Part shown: piece by piece, positions 23,551 to 35,802 of the stretch | Numbering within the stretch: position 1 is the stretch's first letter | How the letters are laid out: each line of letters begins with the position of its first letter | From: Liolophura sinensis | Taxonomy: Eukaryota > Mollusca > Polyplacophora > Chitonida > Chitonidae | DNA length: 64,000 bases | Reading direction: 5' to 3' | Assembly: GCF_032854445.1 (NCBI RefSeq) | Contig: NC_088295.1 | Span: 64,525,249-64,589,248, forward strand | Position numbers and translations under genes: made by a program | Notes under the pieces: model-generated | The model's input: the letters and a program-made list of their open reading frames with translations, nothing else | The model's database searches: none | Told to the model about the DNA's origin: nothing

Positions 23551-23639
23551 ACTGGACACAGATGATGAGATATGATGTAATACAGTTAAAACCAGAGCAG
23601 AGACAGTGTGATAGCTGGGAAGTGGCCACATATAGTGAA

Positions 23640-24110
23640 ATATGGCCTCTTGTCAATTTATCTCAGTCATAGTTTTATTCTAACTGTTCATATAAATGCA
23701 TAAATAGTTCCAAATTACACACCCCCTAGTATCATCAATGTACATGTATCAACAATATATTGAATGCACAAACCCAATGACCTTGAAAAACAGATCAAGG
23801 TCAATGAAAAACTATAGCATTCTTCTACATAACTAGCTACATGAGGTATATGTACATGACTAATGATGTGAGAAAAAGGCTAAATAAAACTTTTCTGAAA
23901 AGTTTAAGGAACATCCTATTACAAAATACATAATTCCTCCAAGGGCAAACTGACCATGCCCACAGAAAGTGTTTAGGGTTCTTCTCAATAACTAAGCATA
24001 CTTACACTGTGTGGTATAAATTTGGTAAACATGGCCAGACAAACGGACACCACCCATTCGGACGATGGCCTTACGGTAATTCTTGCCCATTAGTAAAGCT
24101 GCAAGTCACA
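23640..24110. repeat. possible remnant of an ancient dispersed repeat
   Basis: The layout (a GACCTTGAAAAACAGATCAA-type segment with GGTCAATG, a GTGTGGTATAAATTTGGTAA segment, then GGCCAGACAAACGGACACCA near 24,033) resembles diverged dispersed repeats I know from molluscan introns. Only one copy is present here, so the window itself cannot prove it. Confidence 0.3.
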
Positions 24111-24539
24111 AATTATCATAGAAATAGCGGGGCAACTAAGAGAAATATAAGAAAGCAGTGGATTTAATATTTCCAGTTTATTTGAGCTGCTGTTTGCAAG
24201 GGTCTATTATGTCCTCAATTGTACTGCTATTCTACCAACAATTCAAGTTTTTCAGTAACAGGTTTTATATGGCTGTACTCTCCATGCAGTGTCTGGTTAC
24301 ACAGAGGAGTACCTACACTTGTATGAGCAACCAATAACATGATAGATGATCACAGATATGTCATAACAAATTGATGGGATTATATCCAAAGCCCAATCCA
24401 GTAACAACCATAATTGATCTGCTTAGAAGCGACTCGGAAAGGCGTCACTAGACCCTGAACTACAGAGCTGACCACTTGTCAGTGGACATTCACAACTATC
24501 AACTTTCATTAGAGTCACACTATCTAAGGATAATTTTAT

Positions 24540-25150
24540 TATATTAAGACTCCCGAATGAAAGAATATCGAATTACCCTCCTGAATATTACCACGGTCCT
24601 GTGTCAAGGATAGTGATTAATAAAATAAGAATAAAAAATTGCCACCACCGTTACTAATGTCATCAGAGAGACTCTGGTATCTAGGCGCCCTGGTCAAGCA
24701 TCAATATTGCATGAATACAGCACAGGCTAACTAAGAGAGCAGGATGCAAAGCATTTGATAGAGAACGATTCACTTTGTGATACAAGCTAGAGTACAAAGG
24801 AAAAAAAATCCAAGCAGTTTCTAGAACATAAATGTGCATTAACAAAACATTCCTTGAAAAAGTTTACCCTTGAGCAAATTGTAAAAAAAAAAAAATGAAA
24901 TAAAAAAAGGCTTTTTGCACAGAAGCTGAAATCAGAAGCAACAATCTTCTGCCAGACTTCCTCCTCCAACTGATTATCAGCACTTGTTCACCGGACTACG
25001 GCCCACCTAATCAGACTGGGATTAATGGTGGCCAATCTAAAGAACAAACTCATTTTATCTGATTTATGACTCTACGCACTTTCATACTAACCACTGGGGG
25101 ATGATCCCGGGGATGCAATTTGTCAAATGAGCCAGCTTTTAAATTTCGAC
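24540..25150. other. pair of candidate conserved non-coding blocks
   Basis: Complex sequence at 24,545-24,730 and again at 24,960-25,145, split by an AT-rich stretch with an A-run (24,881-24,895). The second contains GGGATTAATGG (25,018-25,028, paired/bicoid-type) directly before GGCCAATC (25,030-25,037, CCAAT type). No coding frame. Regulatory reading is inference. Confidence 0.27.
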
Positions 25151-25560
25151 AAATTCTGACAAAGAAGGACCAAAGTTCTAACAAATCTCATGCCTTTACC
25201 GAACTGAATACCAGTTTGAAGTTCTAGCAGCATGTTTAAATTGTAATCTTAGCGGTCTAAAAAGCTGTCTGGATCGAAGATAGTTTTTTGGTAGAAAGCT
25301 CTTAAAGGTTTATTTTTTTTTTTACTTCTGATTGTATGAGAATCTGAAGATTGATGATCAAGATTGTTATTTGCCCTACAAATGTAACTGGTCTCCTATT
25401 TCTCATGTTAGCCACAATAAAATAGATAAAGAAAACTACATGTACATTTTTAGTTTATGATCTACATTTATTTCCCTTCATAAAGATTAAAATGTTTAAG
25501 GAAACCTGACAAACAGATTGATGAGGTATAAAGTAGACACAAGTTTCAACAGAACAACCT
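25151..25560. other. AT-rich non-coding stretch
   Basis: Nothing identifiable. Confidence 0.45.
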
Positions 25561-25562
25561 AT

Positions 25563-25830
25563 GGACATGGTTGAGTGATAAGGTGTGACTTCCTACTGCT
25601 GGGGGTTCTATTCCAGCCTTGAACTGGGAATTTCTAGATTTTCCTTGCTTTCATTGTTCATATAGAACCTTGGTGAGAAAAAGTGGTCAACATCGCTTGT
25701 GGTGCATGAGGAAAGTCGTACGTCTTTCTCTTATTGACTGCTTGACTTTCACCAATATATGGCAAGTGGAAGTCTATGTACAGCGTATGTCAAATCTGGT
25801 AAATGTCCTTATAGTAACTATAAATGGATT
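25563..25830 (+). mobile_element. SINE family C, copy 1
   Basis: A tRNA-like head has an A-box-like TGGTTGAGTGATAAGGTG (25,568-25,585) and a B-box-like GGGTTCTATTCCAG (about 25,603-25,616). Next come TTGAACTGGGAATTTCTAGA (25,618-25,637) and a body with a GGCAAGTGGAAGTCTATGTA segment and GGTAAATGTCC. The reverse complement of 36,990-37,291 carries the same order of words, including TTGAACCGGGAATTTCTAGA. The 89-codon frame through it is a by-product. Confidence 0.65.
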
Positions 25831-26029
25831 TTTTTCTGGCTGGAATTTTCAAAAATATATGGGGAAGCACATATACAGTCATGGGTAATGCAACATTCTA
25901 TTAAACTTAAAGTAGATTTCTGGGGGAGCAGAATAAATAATATGACATTACCCAAGGTAAACAAAGAAACAAATAAAAACCCGACAAATTAGTCTGAATG
26001 GTTTTGGTTTAGCTTTTTTTCCCACTATC

Positions 26030-26530
26030 TGCAATCTATCACAGCTTTGATATCAAATGCGCATCATGCTTCAAACATGGGAAATGGGTGTCAATGCAAA
26101 GAACATGTTCACCCAAAACTATGTTGTAATGCTTGTCGGGTTGGGCCCCGAGGGTCAGGCTGAGGCACTGGGGGAGGGGCTTACAAACCTGAATAATGAT
26201 CCTCAATCTGAACTTCAGTGACAAAGTCCAGATGATGGGGTGCCTCTCTTGGATGAGCTCAACACATATATCAACACTTGCAAACAGGGGAAAAAATGGC
26301 CTCCAGAGGGCTGCTGACATCCAGGGGCCTTGTTTGCTGTAGACAGACAAGTGATTATTTCCCAATCTGAAATGGTAATAGCGACGTGCTGCAGACACTG
26401 CTCGTCTGATTTGTTATGGCTTCCACCTATCTCAACTCCTCCCACACTCAGCAGGGCCAGCAAGATGCAGATGAAACACACTTATACTAACAGCAGCTAG
26501 CATGTCTTTTTGTCCACCTTCTCCAAGAAC
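26030..26530. other. candidate conserved non-coding block
   Basis: Complex, GC-raised sequence with few homopolymers, including TTGATATCAAATGCGCATCA (about 26,047-26,066) and several GGGCC/GGCCC words. Two overlapping minus-strand frames (119 and 88 codons) in different registers have no domain; that both registers are open argues for chance. Confidence 0.25.
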
Positions 26531-26639
26531 AAACCCATTTAGTTTACAATACGGTGGGGGTTTTTTTTTGCTTAAAAATTGAACAGTGACTGTTCAACAT
26601 ATCAGGAAATATATAGTTAACGATTTGCTTAGTGCAATG

Positions 26640-26835
26640 CTCTAGAATTTTTCTCTTATATGACGTCAGGCATGTTTGTGGGCATATGAAACCAGAGTGC
26701 CAGGAGTAAAACCACTGCCCTTTGTCATGTACTTGACAAACCTTAAGACTTAAGACCACAGCCAAGGCCTTGAAATATAGATTTGAACATTTGACCTCAT
26801 TGTTTGAACCGGTGTAAAGCCAACTTGCTAGGTCC
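26640..26835 (-). mobile_element. possible tRNA-like SINE remnant (family D)
   Basis: The segment with ATATGACGTCAGGCATGT, AAACCAGAGTGCCAGGAGTA and a right end whose minus strand holds a B-box-like CCGGTTCAAAC resembles diverged invertebrate SINEs related in layout to family A. Only one copy lies in the window and no target duplication was found, so the call rests on remembered family appearance. Confidence 0.3.
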
Positions 26836-27300
26836 AAAATCAGGAAAGAAGAAAGTCAAATGTTTACAAATTAAGGGCAAAAAAAAAATCAAAATGAATA
26901 CACACCGCTTTATGCATGTTGAACATACCTTGCCTTAAGCTGACAATTCCACATATTCCAAGAAACCATCTGCATAATGTCCCTATGCTCAAATAGGCAG
27001 GCCCATCTTGAGTTCTGTGAAAGAAACCTAACCACTTGCAATGGACGTTACAAATATTTCCATTGTGCTATGTGTATATTGATTGATGTAGTGAACCCAT
27101 TAAACTGCTTCAGCGAGCTTGCTATCAGACTGTTCTTATGTCAATTTTCACACTCATGCTGAAAATATTTTCAAAAAAAAAAAAAAAATTATCTGCACAA
27201 TACGTAGGAAAATAAAAGCAAACCTTGAGGCATAATTCCACACTATTTCTATCGCAGAAAGCCATCAATTCCAAAAAACGGTGCAAATTCAAATACAAGT
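26836..27300. other. AT-rich non-coding stretch
   Basis: A-run at 27,173-27,188. Nothing identifiable. Confidence 0.45.
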
Positions 27301-27960
27301 GACGCAATGGCAAGACTAAATCTATGCACAAGGCAATGTTTATTTCCCCTTCACTCCGGCACTCACTATGTCCGAGGGCTAATTCATAACATCATACTCC
27401 GCAATACCCAAAACTTGATTCAAGGACTGACATTCCGGATGGCAAATCCCATTCAATACCCTATCTATCACTGCCACATTTTTTTCTTTCCCTTACCCTT
27501 CCAGTTTTTCAAACAAGTAAATCATGGGAGAGCTAGATCCAGTGATGCAGACCAGAAAATAAGCTGATATGAAATGATTAGAACATTAGATGATCTCGAA
27601 GCAATGTTAAATGTGATTTGAACAAAGGCTTTTCCATTATTTTGATTACTCTATTGAGTTCAAATTATCCCCTCTGCCTGCCACGCAAGAAGTGGATTAC
27701 ATCTGCAATTCAAATTGAACACTGTTCGGTACACTTCTTTGCTTGTCCAGTCTGGATTATCATCGTAAATACTTACTGAGTCTATTACCTCATTCGCTGC
27801 AGTGATCACCAGGGTGATCTAGTCAGGACTAGATTCAGTGTACGGATAGTGTGTACATTTGCAGTGTTGTGCAAAAGCATTGTGTGATCTCAACGCCATT
27901 AATCAGTGGATGTACTTTAGTATCGGAATTATCAGAATGCTGTTTGTAGATTCCCCTATA
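27301..27960. other. candidate conserved non-coding block
   Basis: About 650 bp of complex sequence, with a GAACAAAGG word (27,620-27,628; TCF/Sox type) and repeated GTGATC/GATCACC words near 27,800-27,825. No convincing coding frame: the 86-codon frame at its left has no domain. One of the longer candidate blocks. Confidence 0.28.
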
Positions 27961-28124
27961 TTGCTTGTAGGACTATGTGAGCTGTCTTAGCTACCACCAA
28001 TTTTGCATATCTCTAACTTGCCAAAAGTTAACGTTTTACCTCAGGAACTCCAGCTACAGCATGTATCTCATTGCCATCAGTATTTTCCTCCAACTATACA
28101 AATGGACTCCATCGTGCAAAGTAA

Positions 28125-28170
28125 ACTTCTTGAGTATGGTGTTAAAACAAGAGTTTATTTATTTGCTTGT
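28125..28170 (+). mobile_element. orphan 3' tail of SINE family A
   Basis: CTTCTTGAGTATGGTGTTAA followed by AACA and a TTTATTTATTTG-like stretch matches the last part of family A (CTTGAGTACGGCGTAAAACA then A/T-rich tail). Only the 3' end is recognisable. Confidence 0.4.
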
Positions 28171-28904
28171 GTTCAGTTTAAAGAAAGGAGGAAGAAGGTG
28201 AAAAACCAGTAGTAAACCAAAGATCTTTGGCGAGTTATTTGTCAACTTCCCCATGTCAGTTGAAGCCAAGCAGTCTCAACTTAATGCAAGACTACATAAA
28301 GACAGTGCTATCTGCTTCTTGCCACAAAGGCACCAAAAACAATGGAAGGACAATCTTTCATGTCCAAGAAAAAGACTGAATCTACATTTAGGGTGCCTTA
28401 AAAACTGAAAGGCAAGCACTTTAACCTCGCAGTAAAGTAACTTTAATGAAAAGTCTGTCTCAATGTAAAATACAGGCATATGCAATTATAAAACTTTAAG
28501 AAAAAGTCATGAGATACATGTGTGGGTTAATTATAGCCATAATGAAGATTAGTTTTCATTACCAGCTGTGGTTTTAAGGCTTGAAATCAATTTCAAGATG
28601 AAATATCACAGCCATAAATGTATTTCAAACTTGTCATATATGTATTTGGATACAAAATTCAGACAATCTACCACTTTTTTAGAGACACAAGTCAATAATA
28701 GACAGATTGTGTGCAGTAAATTACATTACAATGTAATCCTGCTACTCCCACTGGAAATGTTATAGCATGGTTTCAGATGGTTGGAAGATTCAAACGATGA
28801 AGAAAGAGGGCTTAAATGGAGATGCTGGATAATGAAAATGAATGAGATTTGTCAACGAGCATCAGACTAAAGTTGTTCCTTAACTTGTTTGGGTAGCAAA
28901 ACTT
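28171..28904. other. AT-rich non-coding stretch
   Basis: Nothing certain. The piece at 28,390-28,440 weakly resembles the tRNA-like end of SINE family B (GAAAGGCAAGCACTTTAACC), too diverged to call. Confidence 0.4.
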
Positions 28905-29260
28905 TGCTGTGTTTCACTCACCATACGACACGACCTCCTCTATCATTTCACTGTTTTCTAGAGAAGTGATATTGCCGGGAGGTTAACTCAATGCTATGCC
29001 TTTCTCCCGGGGCCAGTGTAATCAATATAGCCCCTCTGTCACCCTGTATCTTAACATTAGTCCTGCCATTCCATCCAATTTAGACTGATATTCAAATGAT
29101 TAGAGCATATCCTCTGACAGCTCTGAGGAAAAGCTGAGGCCAGACTTTGATTGGCTGTTTATGAAACCCTCCGTTAACAAACTATTTTGCTGGCAGAATC
29201 GATAGCTGGCGGAGTTTACAATTCCTTGTGGTTATACAGAGCTTGAGTCTGTTGACACAG
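28905..29260. other. candidate conserved non-coding block
   Basis: Complex sequence with CCCGGGGCC (29,007-29,015), CAAATGATTAGAGC near 29,093 and TTTGATTGGCTG (29,146-29,157; CCAAT-type core). No open frame of note. Regulatory role is inferred from composition. Confidence 0.28.
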
Positions 29261-30170
29261 AAGCCAACAGTTGTATTCCTGGCACAACATATAATTACAA
29301 GGATAATGTAGTGACCAGAGACCAGAAATCAACACCTTACACTAAGAAAGAGTAATTGGTTACACACAAGATTATTAGATAAAAGTTGGGGCTTTGTGTC
29401 AAGAAATTCCATAATGTTTCCCACAGGCACTTAAGCAGTTGCACACAGGAAATACATAATAGCATATCACAATGAATATGGAAGATCAAAGCAGCTCTGC
29501 TTATGACAAATTGTGACTAAAATCATTGACCACACTAATATACTTAAATACATTTGTAAAAGTTGAGCAATCCAAACTGATACACTTTTCCATCCTTATC
29601 AAAATTTTTGTGATTCAATTTGTTACATCTGAAGTTGTCTGCTTATGTATGAAAAGTTTGCAAAATCAGAGTAAGCACAAACTTTAATGTCACGTGAATT
29701 CGAAAATTTTGTCCAATCTTTTCAAAGCTATATTCACACAATCCATGAGCACTATAGCAAGCCTGAGCCTATGATTATGATGACTTATGATGTCCAGATT
29801 AAAACAAACAACCTTCAACGCACATTAGACAACACAAACTAACAGCACCTTCACAGGCAGCTTATTATCATCATCAAGGCTTCACAAACACTGACATAAG
29901 GGAATCTATAAATTCCCTGTCCATGGCCGTTTTTGAACCCATCCCTCAGGGCATACAAACAAATGGGTGGTGGCATGATAGACTTGCATGACCTCAGGAC
30001 CTTTATCTCTGATATGCACCACACATGTAGTTTCATGACCTGGAAACTGCAAGTTATGTAATTCTAACTGGCACCAAAAACATAATGTGTCCAGAGGCAC
30101 AAAACTTACATGCAAACAGGGCCATTATTTTTCTTCCTCTTTGTGAATTCAAGTCCGCATAATATCCAAG
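29261..30170. other. non-coding stretch without clear features
   Basis: No gene or repeat family. Small overlapping minus-strand frames at 29,851-30,115 lack domains. Confidence 0.42.
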
Positions 30171-31120
30171 AGCTCCCAACTGGGCCAAAGAACGGCATTT
30201 ACTCTCACATTTTTTCCAGCCATTGTTGATTTGTCATGTGGTTCACGCAGCCAGGCTATATGTCATACTTACACTAGCTTTTAATCCTCATTCCAACAAC
30301 ACCAGTCAGCCTAACCAATATATGGATAACCAATTCATCACCAGGCAAGGCGCCATGCCACAAATACTTAGCAGAGCAAACATGCCTTGCCAGGTTTGAA
30401 AAACAACACTCAGGGTCATTTTCTTTAAAAATCATTGCGATCAAGGCAAGGAAAGAAAAAAGTACCGAGAAACCTATCTTGCTGGACTGTCATAATGGAC
30501 GTAGCTTTGACAGACCAACTAATTGAATTTTCTGCCACCTTGAGCTATAGGGATATTGAGGTGTCAGAGCAAGCGATAGCAATTGTCAATTTAGGACAAG
30601 AAGTCAGAGTTGTGTGGTTAGGGCTCAAGGGTTGAATACTCCTGGTCATGTTGAAATAACTGCTCCACAATAAAACCTTGTAATGCATTCTTCCACAGAA
30701 GACCACCAAGTCTTCAAAAGCCATAAAAGGGACAAAAACATGAAAGAAAGGCACAGTTTATTGCTGGCAATAAATAAAAGCCGTCTCCCAATGGGCCGAT
30801 ATTGCTTCTGGCCAATCCACAAGAGAGATGCTCCTTATAAGGAATGCTTAAAAGATATACAAAGAGTGACACCCAATATCGTACATAACATACCTAAGCA
30901 ACACTGCGCACAGGAGATCAACCATGTTAAACATAACGACTCTTCACATATTGCCCTGTCACACAGAACACCAACAAGCCTTTTGGCAGATGGCCCAGCT
31001 GAAAGATACAAAGTGAAGGTTGCCAAACAAATCAAATGTTGTCATAAAAACTAAATCTTGCCACAAAAAACAAACAATGCCTTACCAATAAAATGCTGTT
31101 AATTGGAGTGTGATGAATAT
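30171..31120. other. mixed unique sequence with a featureless 123-codon frame
   Basis: Moderately complex sequence at 30,180-30,420, then AT-richer DNA. The plus-strand frame 30,683-31,054 (123 codons, ATG start) is lysine/histidine-rich, has no recognisable domain, and faces a 66-codon open frame on the other strand. I do not call it a gene. Confidence 0.3.
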
Positions 31121-31671
31121 GTGGACAGCTGGAATTTAATTATTACAGCTGCTTACTATACATGTAGTTCTTCAGCAAATGCTTTGTCAAAATAAACCAT
31201 ATTGTACAGGAATCTGTAATACACTTCTGCAAAGGTTCTACCAGTAATTTACAGTTATAATTTTAGATTTTTACACAGTCCTTTTCATTAAGACACATTT
31301 CCCTTGTGCTTATAAAAGCAAGTGTTCTGAAAGTTTTTGTGATGGGAACAATACTATCCGTCTCCTGCAAACTGAAGAATCATTCTGGCCTTTCAAAGAA
31401 CCACCAGTCATGCAGCTTTACTATAATTAAGTACGTATGCCACAAAATCTACTATGTAATGTAATGACTGATGCAATAAAAGTAATGAGTCTAAATATTT
31501 CATTGTGACAAAATGTGCTAATAATAACCTGTAATACATGTACCTATGATACAATGAAGCTCTGTAAGCAGAAGCATTCACATAAGAAAGCAAAAATGTG
31601 TTAGGCATAAATTCCAATTAGACTGACAAACAAATACATCTTCAAAAATGGCAATTAAAATGTTCCATGTG

Positions 31672-31722
31672 ATTATTCTTGAGTATGGTTAAATATCAAT
31701 CAATCAATCAATCAATCAGTTA
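31672..31722 (+). mobile_element. orphan SINE-A tail with (ATCA)n
   Basis: ATTATTCTTGAGTATGG resembles the 3' end of family A and is followed by a run of ATCA tetramers (about 31,697-31,719) in the place of the usual AAAT tail. Only the tail is recognisable. Confidence 0.4.
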
Positions 31723-31807
31723 GAGAAAAGTCACCTCTGTAATCTGCAAACATGAACCACAAAAAAGCAACTGTTTGCTTGTATTAATTTCTATCTTTGC
31801 CAGAAAC

Positions 31808-31886
31808 AGAAAGTTAAAGTTAAAGTTGAATGCCTCTAATAAAGAGTGTTTGTTGTTTGGTATATCGCCCGCCCACCCGCCCGCTT
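31808..31886. repeat. short simple-repeat patch (AAGTTA)n and CCCGCC-rich
   Basis: GAAAGTTAAAGTTAAAGTTG (31,809-31,828) is followed 40 bp later by CGCCCGCCCACCCGCCCG (31,867-31,884). The GC-rich piece is unusual in this AT-rich setting and probably simple-repeat in origin. Confidence 0.5.
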
Positions 31887-32099
31887 GCTCCCATATTTGG
31901 AGCCGACCTGAGTGTAGTGCGTGTATATAGGTGAAGTCTAGGAAAAGAGACCTACAGGCATAGATTAATATATAAAAAAAAAACCAAGATAAGCTGCTTT
32001 AGCAAGGGAACATCGATGGAAACACAAATATAGTGCTATGATCCCGAAGGTAACTCAAACACGTATTTCCCATTTAAGGGATCCATTTGCAAAAAGGCA

Positions 32100-32460
32100 T
32101 TGATTTGGTCACATATTTGGGATAGCCTTACTACAGGGCTCTTGTCCTGTTCTGATGATCTAGCAGAAGCTCTGGCATCCTAAGGGAGGGCGAGAGTTTC
32201 CCTAAGGCGTGAGCAAATACGGGAGAGAGGCTCTACACACCACAGGCCAAGCATGATCTTCGCTGACCACCCATAAACCCACATCAATTATACACATACA
32301 GCAGGCAACAGTCCCCATACATATACATTGGGAGAGCCCTGTAAGGTCTGGGCTCCAGTCCAAAGTGTAATATGATTAATGAGGTATCTAACCCCATTTC
32401 TGCTAGTTGCTCCACCGGTAACCTTTTATCCTACCTGCTACAGAGGAAATTATTAATCCT
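32100..32460. other. candidate conserved non-coding block
   Basis: Complex sequence with GC above background; no repeat match and no significant frame. A weak candidate. Confidence 0.18.
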
Positions 32461-33199
32461 GGAGACTGCATTGGACCATCTCAAGGGATCTGGTTTGAAA
32501 ACTTATCAATTTTACTTGACTTCCAATCTCATTCCCTTCGTTCGATATATTCAGTTCATATATATATGTATACACTCACATATATCCAGAATGAGCTTTT
32601 CCATACCTATGATACATCACTTCAAAGCTTGCCAAGGCTCCAAAGTAAGGACTACATGTGGCAAATATTGATGTGTATAAACAGCACACAATAACACAGG
32701 ATGTTCAAACTACTGTTGAAATGCTAGAGTGATGGTAGAATGCTGTCTTAATGTAAAATTAACAGAGATGCTCACACACTACAGACGAACTAGGAATCTC
32801 TAAATATCCACAAAGTGTCTTTATTGATCAACTGTCAAAGTGTTAGCAAGCTCTGGACATGTAAGCTGTTGGATTACTGGAGGACTGATCGCCTTAAATA
32901 TTAGCCCACATCTTTTTTTCTCCAAGTACTAACAGCATGTAGCCAGATGGATGTTTGATGTAAGCATGTTTATATGGTGTAAAAGCCATTTGAACATTTA
33001 TTTCAATGCCACTGATTAACCTTCTATTAGCATCTTGATAATTCCTGTGCTGCCAATTTTTACAGGTTGTAAGCTTACAACTTCAACAAGTTGTTTAACT
33101 GAGGCTTAATCAACAATGACAGATACAAAATGAAAATCTGCAATAGTTAATAGAAATCCACTCCACAAACCCTACTGAAAAGATCTTACCTTTATGTGA
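32461..33199. other. AT-rich non-coding stretch
   Basis: Nothing identifiable. Confidence 0.45.
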
Positions 33200-34275
33200 G
33201 TTACACTATGTGAGCAGTCATGGGCAAACAATCCATTTAGGGTTCATCACGACTAGTACAGGGAGGAATCTAGTCCTTAAAGTCAAGTCAAGTGGATGGC
33301 CATTTAGAGTGGTCAATTCGGATCAGTAAAACAGGTGGACAATAGTCAGACATTGAGCTCTTCTGATCCAATCACAGTTGATCGTGTTAAGCTGAGAATT
33401 AACTGCCCACCAAAGGCGTGGAGCCGGCATCAGGATGCAGATGGCCAACTGTCTGCTGCCACTGGTTAGCAGGATGTCGCATCATCTGGTCAGATAGCTT
33501 CACACACGTGTAAATAGAGCACAACTGCTTCAGTCTACCATACCACTATAGTTACTGTGGTCCGAACCATCACAATAGCCTTTGGTATATGGCGCTCACA
33601 TCCTCCTGCCTTCCATTCAATCTGATTTTGGTAAGATGTTCACACACTATACAGCAAAATGGGGGGCGAGAAACGCGTCATTGCAGGGTAATGTCCACCG
33701 TACTCATATTGATCACTCCGCTACCGACAATTCACCGTTTGCGGGCAGGCATAATTCCTGGCTCCGAGGAATATTGTATTCAAATAAGTTAGAGGAAATA
33801 CACTGGAAATGATATTACAGCAAATAGACCTGGGGCTGATGAGCAGCTAGCTCCACACAAGGCAAATATCACTTAGCGGCCGGCAAAAAATCCAACAAGG
33901 CATACAGAGGATTAGGGATAATTTTTTTCTAAATTAAGGCGACATTCATTTAATGATTTATGTTGGCTGTCATGAAATATGATTGGCTCTGGAGGCAGCG
34001 AGCCTAACATGATAAATGACAGCCAAGTTTACTTCAACGTCAGCTTCGACGCTCAAGAAATTAATAATTTTTCTAGTGATAAACATATTATCAAAATCTA
34101 TCTGTAAAACCATTTATACGGTGCTATTTAAATCTGACAAACAGGTCTGGACGGCGACAGGCAATACTTTCAAGCGGTCTGTCTCGACATCTTCACCCCA
34201 ATTATTTTCTTGAAATCTCTAGTGACTTTCTTTTCTCATTCCATGGCTTCGGCGTGCCTGGTTCTCTTCATAAAG
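33200..34275. other. large candidate conserved non-coding region
   Basis: Over 1 kb of complex sequence with CpG patches (33,660-33,760 and 34,140-34,260), an inverted CCAAT-type GATTGGCTC at 33,981-33,989 and an AAATTAATAATTTTT word near 34,058. Overlapping plus-strand frames of 76 and 67 codons in different registers (33,582-33,812) argue against coding. With its length and lack of repeats it is among the likeliest conserved regulatory regions here, by inference. Confidence 0.3.
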
Positions 34276-34705
34276 GTGGGCCAAAGCAGAATAATATATT
34301 AGCAGGGAATCTTGATCATACACCTGAGTGGGTCATACAGCATAACTGTAAAAGACCAGTGTACTCATTATACTAAAGTTCCAAGACAAGACTGCATTTT
34401 AATTAATTCAAGAAATGATTCCATGTGTTCGCTTGGAGTTGAATTAATTATTTCCTGAACTGAAAACCTCCTTAATAATTAACAACTGGGGTCTCCACCC
34501 AACTCTCAAATCAATCTGTTAAGTGATCAGATTCTCTCATTTCTCACACACTTCAAATCAATACAAGATTTATATTTTTTTATTTCAAAACTAATTTGAG
34601 ACTGATTTCAGAATTTCTATTAAAATGCTTTCCAAATAATTTTTTTTCCTTTGACATAAAAATAAAAATTAGTCAATCTTCAACTGATGAAGTGCTGTAT
34701 GCGTG
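34276..34705. other. AT-rich non-coding stretch
   Basis: Several TTAATTA words (34,399-34,450, 34,473-34,481); no gene or repeat family. Confidence 0.42.
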
Positions 34706-34710
34706 AACAC

Positions 34711-34843
34711 AATTGCTCTAACCGCTAAGTACTGAATGCCAAGCGAGGCATTTACAAGTATTATTTTGTCCTTTATGACCCAACCTGGGTTCGATGCCAG
34801 GTCTCCTAACTTTGAGGCAGATGCTTTAACCATTAGGCCAACG
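34711..34843 (-). mobile_element. SINE family B, 5' half
   Basis: Minus-strand tRNA-like head with CTAATGGTTAAAGCATCTGC (A-box region) and B-box-like TGGCATCGAACCC, then body words in common with 18,923-19,275 (TAACC..TAAGTACTGAATGCCAAGCG against TAACC..CAGTACTAAGTGCCAATG). The 3' half seen in the 59-kb copy is absent. The head ends about 17 bp left of the TTAA element. Confidence 0.7.
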
Positions 34844-34859
34844 AAAGGATAACACTTAA

Positions 34860-35323
34860 AGGGGAAGAAAACTTAAATATCAATCAAATACCATTGAAAA
34901 TAGTATGCATTTTCTCGCAGGTGCCTGAAGTCTTCTGTGTTAGGAGAAGAATTGCCGTAGGAAACCGCCGAAGTGCAGTTTGTACATTTCCGGTACAACT
35001 CTTCTTCCCAAAAGGTAGCGAACAGTACAGTTCGGTTTTAGCTTGACGATCAAGAAACCGGAATGTTGGACGTAGGTTTCGATGAACAAGTCGGAAGTTT
35101 TAACCACTCTCATTGGCTGAGAAGCAACACACCTCTAGCATAAATTACAGGGTGTTAAAGATGGAGGACGGGATGGACTGATGGATTTATGCCAGCTTTA
35201 CCTTTTTCAGGCTTTACATGTATGGCGAGGAAAAATTGCAAAATTATGCAGCAGGCACCACCAGATAGAAAAAAATGTGCTCTTTTCAGCCTATCATGTC
35301 ATAATTTTAAGTTTTCTTCTCCT
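34860..35323. mobile_element. 464-bp MITE-like element with 18-bp TIRs and TTAA targets
   Basis: The left end AGGGGAAGAAAACTTAAA (34,860-34,877) and the reverse complement of the right end AGGAGAAGAAAACTTAAA (35,306-35,323) differ at one base. TTAA lies immediately outside each end (34,856-34,859 and 35,324-35,327), as expected for a piggyBac-type target duplication. The interior is CpG-richer than the flanks, has an imperfect inverted pair (GGAGAAGAATTG at about 34,941 / CAACTCTTCTTCCC at about 34,996) and no open frame for a transposase, so it would depend on one made elsewhere. Superfamily assignment rests on the TTAA target and is inference. Confidence 0.8.
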
Positions 35324-35327
35324 TTAA

Positions 35328-35802
35328 TGCAACGTGACAAATGACATTTAAATAACATGCACACAAATATGGTGGAAATTCACCACAATACATGTTAAGA
35401 TGGCAGCGAGCAGCTAGAGGCAACAAAAATTGATATCAGTTAACCATCTAAATGGGGTATCAGTATTCCTGTCCTGCCACTGTGACTTACAATTGATTTG
35501 AGCTCACCACCTAAAAGCGTCAAACACAAACCAGCCTTTGCCACCAGAAGTGATCGGGTTCCACAAACATACGCAATGCAATACACACTGACACTCACAG
35601 CACGAGGGCAATATGTAGTAGCTGTTCACTCTATGGAGATATCAGTGATGCTCTACAATTACTGATTCTAAATCAATAACTGTGACTAGGGTATGTGGGG
35701 TGAGAATACAATACCCGCTCAAGCACCTTGCCAATTAAGACAACAAAATGATGTGACAAAGATGTGGACATTAAGAGACATGAAGTGGATATTAATAACA
35801 CA
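35328..35802. other. non-coding stretch between MITE and SINE
   Basis: No gene or repeat recognised. Confidence 0.45.

Noticed and set aside
26039-26481. Minus-strand frames of 119 and 88 codons
   Set aside because: They overlap in different registers, have no domains and no supportive splice or start context.
30683-31054. 123-codon ATG frame on the plus strand
   Set aside because: No recognisable domain, low-complexity lysine/histidine bias, and an overlapping open frame on the minus strand.
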